This document shows, piece after piece, positions 57,637-64,000 of a stretch of DNA of 64,000 nucleotides. The position numbers were made by a program, and so were the translations under genes. Source of the stretch: Oscarella lobularis (taxonomy: Eukaryota; Porifera; Homoscleromorpha; Homosclerophorida; Oscarellidae); the NCBI RefSeq assembly GCF_947507565.1, contig NC_089194.1:620001-684000 (forward strand), written 5' to 3'. The notes beneath the pieces are model-generated. The model was not told the origin of the DNA. It did no database searches and saw nothing but the letters and a program-made list of their open reading frames with translations. Every line of letters begins with the position of its first letter. The first letter of the stretch is position 1.

Positions 57637-60600
57637 TTAGTTCCATGGCTCACCCACTAGCTCCACTTTCTCTCCACCATGCATCTTACCTTTGACCATT
57701 CTCTTCGCTGGGCACCTTTTGTATTCCTCGTCAGACTTCTGAATACCTTCCAATCTGGCCAAACACTCCGTAGCTGAAAGTCTCTTCGAACGATCGACAT
57801 CAATCATCTCTAGACAAAGAAGCTGTACGATAGAATGACGCACACTTGTTCCTTGAGCCATTCTTTTTGTTGTCGCCGGTTTCTCCCCCGTCATCAATTC
57901 AATGAACGTCACTCCGAGGCTATAGACGTCTGCCATTCTCGGGTTGTGCGGATTCGGTTCGAGTCTTTCCGGAGCGACGTAATCAGGACTCATTGGCCCA
58001 GACGACAGACTGGAGACTTCGGAAAAACGAGCCGCTCCCAAATCGCATATTTTCGCTTCCATTACTGACGTGACGACGACATTCGTCGATCGAATGTCCC
58101 CGTGAAGAATGTCGAGACCGTGGAGATAACAGATTCCAGACGAACAGCCCAGTGCGACGTCGACTTGTTCTCTGAGAAGAAGAGGACCGTCGGCTGCAAC
58201 AATGATATCAGAGAGAGATGCTTCGAGAAGCTCTGATACGATTCTCAGTGGAATTTGATCTTGGGTGATGACGCCGAGCAAAGAGACGACGTTGGGATGA
58301 TGAACTTGACTGCAGATTGAAATTTCTTGTTCCAATCGACGAAGATAAACGTCGACGCGAAGAAACTCGTAGAACGTTTTGACGGCGACGTTGCAGCCGC
58401 GCCAACGACCCACACGAACATCTTATATTGAAAATAAACAGTAAGTCAAATAATTGAACATAATTACCTCCGTACGATCCTCCGCCGAGTTTGACGTCAC
58501 TCACTTCGACGTCGGTCGAAGATATTTTGAGAAGGTCTTCGTATTTGCTCAAATTTTGTTGCGCTTCTGCGGACACGAGTTTCTCCGCGTTCAGTTGTCG
58601 TTTCAGTTGAGTACAACGTTCAGAAGTTATTCCTAATAAGAGATCATAGTGTTAGGGAGTCATTCCCTTGCATTTATCCCTTTACTGTGCTGCCGCTCCA
58701 GTTGAACATAACGTTCAGACATCCTTCCTAATAAGAGATTATAGCCCATGAGTCGTACTACCCTTCTACCTCTTACCGATATCCGTTTCTGCTCGGGCAG
58801 ATCGCTCACGGAAGTACCGACTCGCCTTTTGAACTTCCCTCATTTTTTCTTTGTGTTCTGAAAGAGTTCTTTCTTTATCTTTTTGCAAATCACGGACGAG
58901 CTAACGCAATGTAACATAAAATCCCTTCATCTGTAGCATTAATGCCACCAACCAACCTGTTGAGACGAAAAAAGATTTCTCTGAGCAGAAGCTTTCTCCT
59001 CTTCAAGGCGACGATGTAGGTCTTCTACAAGCTAAAGAAATACACAATTCATTCACTGTTTAACACGAACACGGCTATTTGCTTGTTGAGACGAGCGGAG
59101 ATCTTCGGCGAGACTTTCCTTCTCCGTACCAGCAGTGCTCCTCTCTTTTTCAGTCTTATCAAGGCGACTTTGCAGCTCACAGACAAGCTGATAAAATGTA
59201 AAAAACATTAAATGCTTTTAGTCCGTTTCTGACGTATACAACGACATAAAGTTTTTCTTCTATCTATAACATCGTCTCTAATGTGATTCCACAATTTGAC
59301 ACTTCCCAAGACATTGTATCAATTTCATAAATTCCTCAACCTCTCGATAGCGCAACGTAATAATTTTAATGTTTGAATCGATGAGGACGTATGCGGTAGA
59401 TTTACCTCACGTTGTGGAATTGCATCGTCCTTCTTATCCGCTCTAATTGTTTTATCTGTAGAAGAAGCTGCCTACGGAAAACTCATATCAATTCGTCAAA
59501 AAAATCTTATATATGCTTTCCTCTCGTTCTCTGAAAATAGTCACGAGTTTTTCCTTCAGTGAAATGTAATTCTCGGTAACCGCAATTTCAATGGCTCCTC
59601 TTTTCCACTACATCACACAAAGATTAGAAGCTAAATTGTCTTTTGCAGTATCTCACATAGTCCTTTGCATAAATATTGCATCCCTTTACAATTAGAATAT
59701 TTATCACTCTTTCTTTTCCTAAGTAAATGGCTTCCAAAAACGGCGTTCTTCCGTCCTATCAATGAACTTCGTTGTAGGGATAGTTTGCTAAATAATCAAT
59801 ACCAAATTGACAGCTTCAATGTCTGCCCCAACTGAAAGCAAAGATTCTGCAATTTCAGCGCGATCCATCAAACAAGCCCAATGAAGGGAAGTGTTGCCAA
59901 ACTAAAAATGGTTGCATGGAAATATTGCCTGGATCTTTGGACAGAAGCCACAGAAACAGCCATTTTATTCGCCTACAATACTTCACTTTGTTTGACACTG
60001 TCTAACTTCCGGGAAGTAATCACCAAAGAAACAATGCTGAACTACATACACTATATGCATCAAAACAGGCGCTCATATTAGTACTAAGAGGTGACCACAA
60101 CTTAAACGTTAAATTGAATACCAAATCAGATTTATGATTGACATTCAATCCCAATGCAACGAGTTGTTTAACAATTCCCAAATGACCGAACCGACTAGCA
60201 TCTAGAACACTTTCGTTTGACGTCACAAAGATCGCAAACCCGCATTTCCGCAAGCTAAAGGCGCTGACTCGCGGCTTAGTAAAAACCTCTTTTTCGTGCA
60301 CACAGATCTTCGCTAATAATTAATGAAATCTTTATTGAGAACGCGATTTCATATAGTTGGGGAAAAGTACTATTTACAGAACAAATTGCCCTACGGAAAA
60401 ATACGGGTTTGCAAAAATACGTCAGTTTATGACGTAAACGTGAGTGTTCTATTAGCAACTCCTATGACACACCTCGCCCTTTGCATAAATATTGCATCCC
60501 ATTTCAATTAAAACTTCCATCACTTCTCTATTTCCATTCTGAGCGGCTGAGAGAAAGGGCGTCATATTCCACTATTAATCATTTGGTCATGATTAGTGAT

Positions 60601-61112
60601 AGGTAATAACTCAATACCGAAGCCAGAGCTTCCATGTCTGCTCCAGCTGAAATCAAATATTTAGCCATTTCAGCTTCACGTGCCAAATGAAGGCAAGTTT
60701 CTCCATACTAAATACGCCGTGAGACAATCGAAGTTTTGACTTTCTGATTTGACACTACTCGTCGCACCTTCTTCGACGCTGTCTTCCACTTTTTCGGATA
60801 ACGTCGAATATATGAAGACACGGTTACTTTATCCCCTTTTTCGACAGCCGAAAGAAAGGCTAGCAGAAGCACACGTAATCGTTGGAATAGCCCAGCATTA
60901 CGATGAATAACTACAACCGTCAAGGCTATTCCCCATCGTGAGAAGATTCCAGCTGAAGGACTTGGAGAATGCGCAGTGAAACCAAGTCCCGTACAATAGC
61001 GTTCTAGTGCAGAGAATTTTGAGGCGAACCCAGCGACCATGTATAGAGATAGATTGAGCCAAATTCTCAAAAGCAATAAAATAATGATATCAATTTTGTA
61101 CATGCACCTCAC
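57637..61112 (-). CDS. Ankyrin/coiled-coil/kinase gene, copy K3 (best preserved)
   Basis: Reverse strand order: N-terminal exon (about 61.1-60.7 kb, 'LAFLSAVEKGDKVTVSSYI'); ankyrin exons at 60.7-59.55 kb ('CLHLAREAEMAKYLISAGAD', 'TPFLSAAQNGNREVMEVLI', 'VLDASRFGHLGIVKQLVAL'); coiled-coil exons at 59.2-58.65 kb, each beginning with LV-x-(E/D)-L ('LVCELQSRLDKTEKERS', 'LVEDLHRRLEEEK', 'LVRDLQKDKERT'); a linker plus glycine-loop exon ending 58468 ('LGGGSYGG'); and kinase exon 58421-57640 in matching phase. Kinase features: 'VAVKTFYEFL' (Lys), 'HGDIRSTNVVV' (HGD replaces HRD; Asp and Asn kept), 'CDLGAARF' (DLG), 'YVAPERL', and a C-terminal 'GEPWN' stop. No lesion was seen in the kinase. A TKL-type kinase with the non-RD feature that is frequent in plant immune kinases and rare in animals. 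Exact N-terminal exons are uncertain. Confidence 0.7.
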
Positions 61113-61139
61113 TACGTCGAATCCGGATCCGTCACTACG

Positions 61140-62620
61140 CTAACTAATTTCTCATAATCCGTAGTATCGCGAACCTTTTGAAAATCTTCTGTAGATCGTC
61201 GTTTCTTTATCGAAACGGTCGCCGACTCGTCAGCATCCTCTTCAGAGCCAAAGACGACGACCGTCCACCCTTTCTTATGCTACACTTCTCCAATTTCTTC
61301 AACGTTCCTCTCTTCTCCCCGTAAACTCTCTTGGCAACGATCTGCTGTTCAACTTTTCACGCCTCTTCAAATCGCTGCACCTTTCCGTCAAAAGTTCGAA
61401 GTATTCCGACGGAGAAACGACGCCGCCGTTGCCACGGTAACAGTAGTAGTCAACGAGAGCGAGGAAACGACGCTTGCAATCGAAGAGAAAGTCAAATTGG
61501 TCTGGAATTGTTTTGCGCGCCCAACCAAGGAATTCTTCCGGGCTGGAGAATATCGGGTGGCGAAGAGAGAAAGACTTCAGCTGAATTCTTTTCTACATCT
61601 AAAACAAAAGAAAATTAAAGTCACGTATACAAGGAGAATATTTATTTATTTACCTTCAAGTTGCTCGTTAATAATGTAATTGATATTGCCTTCCATTTCC
61701 TCGAAATTCACGTTTAATTAACGCAGTGATGACGTCAGCTGGATCCGGAAGTTGACATCTCTTGTCCCAGCATCCTTAATTAATAAAATATGAATAAATA
61801 ATATAAAAATTAAAATTATCAGTATAATTACCTTATCATATTATTTCACGTACACGGATACAACGTATTGGAGAAGATTGGACGAGTTGTCTTTCGTTTT
61901 GACGTTCTTTAGCTTGAGTAGAATGTCCAAAGCAAGCGCTTTAGCCATTCCACGTGAATTCCCAGCAATCATATAGTTTCCTATTGCAAGGAATAAGCCC
62001 ATAAGTGATAAAAGAGCTCACGGTAGTCGAATGATAGAGTCTAAGAGCCCCAATAAAAATACATAAATGAATACTCTAACGCCTCTCTCACCTCTACAAC
62101 TGTTTCGTCAAGGGTTCCCACCGCGAATGTGAGCTCGAATTCATAAGAAGTTCCGCGCAGTTCATAGAGCTTGTAATAGTAGCATAATTCCAAAACGGAT
62201 GGATTGAGATTGTAGACGACTGTGAAAAGAAGAAAAATAAATAAACACTTAAAATTATTTGTATTCTCACCTTGCTTGATATCATCCATATTGGCGTTCA
62301 GATGACGCATGAAAACGCCCACCGCTTGCATGCACTTTCTTCGAATCCAATAGGTTTACGAGCTGCCACAGATATAGTCAAAGATCAAAACAATTGATTT
62401 TTTAATTCCTTTACTTTCTCTGGCTTGGGTTTTGCAAAGGACTGAGCTAAAATCATTTCGTCTAACAATTTTAATTTTGAGTGTTTCAAACGACGGCCGA
62501 TAATGTGAACGACAGTTCCAGCACTGCTCCATCACTCTTCTCAATTCCAAGCGACACGGCTAAAAACAGAAACAACAATAATTATTCAATTACTGTAATT
62601 CAGTGACGTTCTCACTATAA
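61140..62620 (-). pseudogene. Formin FH2-domain gene remnant (FMN type)
   Basis: Exons read in order on the reverse strand. 'LLDEMILAQSFAKPKPEK' near 62.45 kb; 'MRHLNANMDDIKQ' near 62.3 kb; 'VLELCYYYKLYELRG' near 62.18 kb; '[10 protein letters not shown]' followed by '[20 protein letters not shown]' near 61.9-62.0 kb (the FH2 GNYMN/LxKLxDxKSxD signature); 'LPDPADV' then 'NFEEMEGNINYI' near 61.7 kb; and 'GGVVSPSEYFELLT' near 61.4 kb, the FH2 C-terminus. One extra A near 62490, a disrupted 'LLDSKR' segment near 62330, and a frame change near 61715 indicate decay. Formins assemble unbranched actin. FH1 and N-terminal domains were not found. Confidence 0.75.
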
Positions 62621-62807
62621 ATATTTCTATTGCTTTCTGGTAAGAGCCCATACGTACTTGCTGTATAAACGGAGGCCCGTGCTTCACTCTTTTATAGGGC
62701 GAATGCTGACACAGAGACGACACTTCCCACATAATCCCAAACTCCACACATCCGATGCTGTCTCGATCTCCTTGCCGTCTGTGCCACAATATGTATGTTC
62801 GTTTTCA

Positions 62808-63090
62808 GATCGCCCATGCACTTCGTCGTTGAAGAAATAACGTAGCAAAAAGCAGTTTTCGAGCGCTTTTCGACTTCAGGTGATCCGCATATATATACGG
62901 GAGGTTCGAAAGAAACCAGCTTCATTTGCTCCTTCGAGCAAGAGTTACACTCATTTCGCCGGTTAAACGGCGGGGGAAACCAAGTGAGAACGCATTCGAT
63001 CGCCGAGAAAGGCAACGATTGCCGCGATGCGAGAGGATTTGGACGCGATTGTTTAACTGTTGATATCCCGGATAATTTCAAGAAAGTCCA
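62808..63090 (+). repeat. Dispersed repeat R1, copy g (long form)
   Basis: The most complete copy: 'TTGAAGAAATAACGTAGC', 'ATACGGGAGGTTCGAAAGAA', 'CTTCATTTGCTCCTTCGAGC', 'GCCGGTTAAACGGCGG', 'GAGAACGCATTCGATCGCCG' and 'GATATCCCGGATAATTTCAA'. It ends one or two bases before the LTR retrotransposon. Confidence 0.9.
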
Positions 63091-63091
63091 T

Positions 63092-63282
63092 GTGGTGTGA
63101 GCTACTTAGAACTCAGGACTTATCTGTGTGTTGCCCGTACGTAAGGCGGAGCTTTGAATGTGACGTCACCCCGTTGTTCGTATATAGTCCCTGAGCCTTC
63201 TGCCACGGACTCACTCCTCCTATACTCACTCTTCTGTGTACCACAGCCCACAATAAAGTTCATTGAACACAACAACACCACA
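63092..63282 (+). mobile_element. 5' LTR of an LTR retrotransposon
   Basis: Starts TGTGGTGTGAGC and ends CAACACCACA (TG...CA with inverted TGTGGTGT/ACACCACA ends). At 191 bp it is very short. It has a TATA-like 'TATATAG' at 63181 and AATAAA at 63252. It is followed at once by 'TGGTGTCAGGAGTC', the expected primer-binding site for a host tRNA 3' end. Confidence 0.85.
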
Positions 63283-63308
63283 TGGTGTCAGGAGTCATAC
63301 CCATCTAA

Positions 63309-64000
63309 ATGGAACACCTCAAGCAACCGAAGCAGTTCAATTTCCAGCACAAGGCAGCATGGCCTTCGTGGATCGAGCGCTTCGAGCAATTCCGTATCGC
63401 TTCCGGACTAGCGGACATGGGGGAGGAGAAACAAGTCACGACCCTGCTCTATACGATGGGTCCCGAAGCGAACGATGTTATGAAACAACTCACCCTTGCA
63501 GACCCTGACCGGAAGAAGTACGCTCCGGTTAAGGCCCAGTTCGACGCCTACTTCGCTAAAGCCCGCAACGTTATTTTCGAAATCTGCACGTTTCGAAAAC
63601 GTCGTCAGGGAGAGAAGGAGCCAGTCGAAGCCTTCATCACCGCCCTCTACACATTGTCAGAGTACTGCGAGTTCGGCGAGCGAAGGGAGAAAGAAATTCT
63701 TCTCCAGCTAATTATCAGGATACGCGACGACCGCGTTTCGCGCAGGTTACAGCAAGATCCCCAAATCACCCTCGAGGCCGCCGTAACCACGGCGAGACAA
63801 TATGAAGAGATAAGCCTTCAGCAAAGTTCCGTGAGAAGCACCGCCCCTCTCACGTCAACCCAACCGATATCGCCGTCTGTGTCGTTGGAACCGGTTATGC
63901 GGAAGCCGCAGACGCCGAAATTCGTCAAAACTAAGCTCCAGCAGCCGCGCGCTGGACAAACGCCCAAACACTGGACACCTCAAAGGAACAGTGGTCAAAG
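63309..64000 (+). mobile_element. Gag frame of the LTR retrotransposon (continues past right edge)
   Basis: ATG 63309 starts an uninterrupted frame to the window end (230 codons). It has a Gag-like capsid region: 'WPSWIERFEQFRIASGL', 'LLYTMGPEANDVM' and 'FITALYTLSEYCEFGE', then a Pro/Gln-rich basic tail. This pattern (retrotransposon Gag with 'F..W..RF..F' near the N-terminus) is typical of Gypsy-type elements in invertebrates. Pol would lie beyond the edge, so the superfamily is inferred. The intact frame suggests recent activity. Confidence 0.8.

Overview
The window is animal nuclear DNA with short spliceosomal introns (many 40-70 bp). It is dense with recently duplicated, partly decayed genes and with small transposons. 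The best taxonomic clue is a block of mitochondrial sequence at about 34.4-38.0 kb. It uses TGA for Trp and AGA/AGG for Arg, and it carries several ordinary mitochondrial tRNA genes (Tyr, Leu, Gly, Met, Ser). Bilaterian codes reassign AGR, and cnidarian mtDNA has lost almost all tRNAs, so this points to a sponge (inference). The multi-domain ankyrin, death-domain, kinase and PARP genes would fit that.

Layout. 0-3.4 kb: the 5' part of a PARP14-like gene on the minus strand (RRM plus KH-like domains, open as far as visible), then fossil fragments of a PARP14-like gene and of an ankyrin-kinase gene. 4.4 kb: a possible methyltransferase fragment. 7-11.8 kb: a large ankyrin-Roc-COR-death-domain gene with one ankyrin repeat per exon, interrupted by three in-frame stops and a frameshift. 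13-15.2 kb: a leucine-rich protein that may be ZYG11-like, with one frame break. 15.8-17.3 kb: P-loop NTPase copy A. 17.8-19 kb: an intact class A GPCR. 19-23 kb: a formin FH2 fragment, a transposon with 'CAGTGGCGGATCC' ends, and dispersed repeats. 23.5-31.8 kb: the N-terminal part of an A2M/thioester-protein gene, followed by a full-length PARP14-like gene (RRM, KH-like, macro, two WWE, PARP catalytic). Its catalytic exon is split by two nested transposons, each with a 9-bp target duplication.

32.6-34.4 kb: a layered palindromic element. 34.4-38 kb: mitochondrial insert (trnY remnant, trnL, trnG, trnM, nad2, a nad5-cox1 junction, trnS). 38-41.2 kb: topoisomerase II pseudogene with the catalytic Tyr replaced by Cys. 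42.5-44.8 kb: a 5'-truncated LINE with an intact reverse transcriptase. 45.6-48.2, 50-53.2 and 57.6-61 kb: three paralogous ankyrin/coiled-coil/kinase genes in different states of preservation. 53.9-55.6 kb: P-loop NTPase copy B. 55.6-56.7 kb: a 1.1-kb palindromic TA-flanked element. 61.1-62.6 kb: a formin FH2 gene remnant. 63.1-64 kb: the 5' end of an LTR retrotransposon.

Overall the region looks like a birth-and-death cluster. The gene types (ankyrin/death-domain Roco, P-loop NTPase, ankyrin kinase, PARP14-like, thioester protein) are ones often linked to innate immune or stress signalling in animals. No operon-like arrangement is implied. The genes most likely to be functional are the GPCR, PARP14-like copy 1 and the ankyrin-kinase at 57.6-61 kb. 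Most of the others carry visible disabling lesions.
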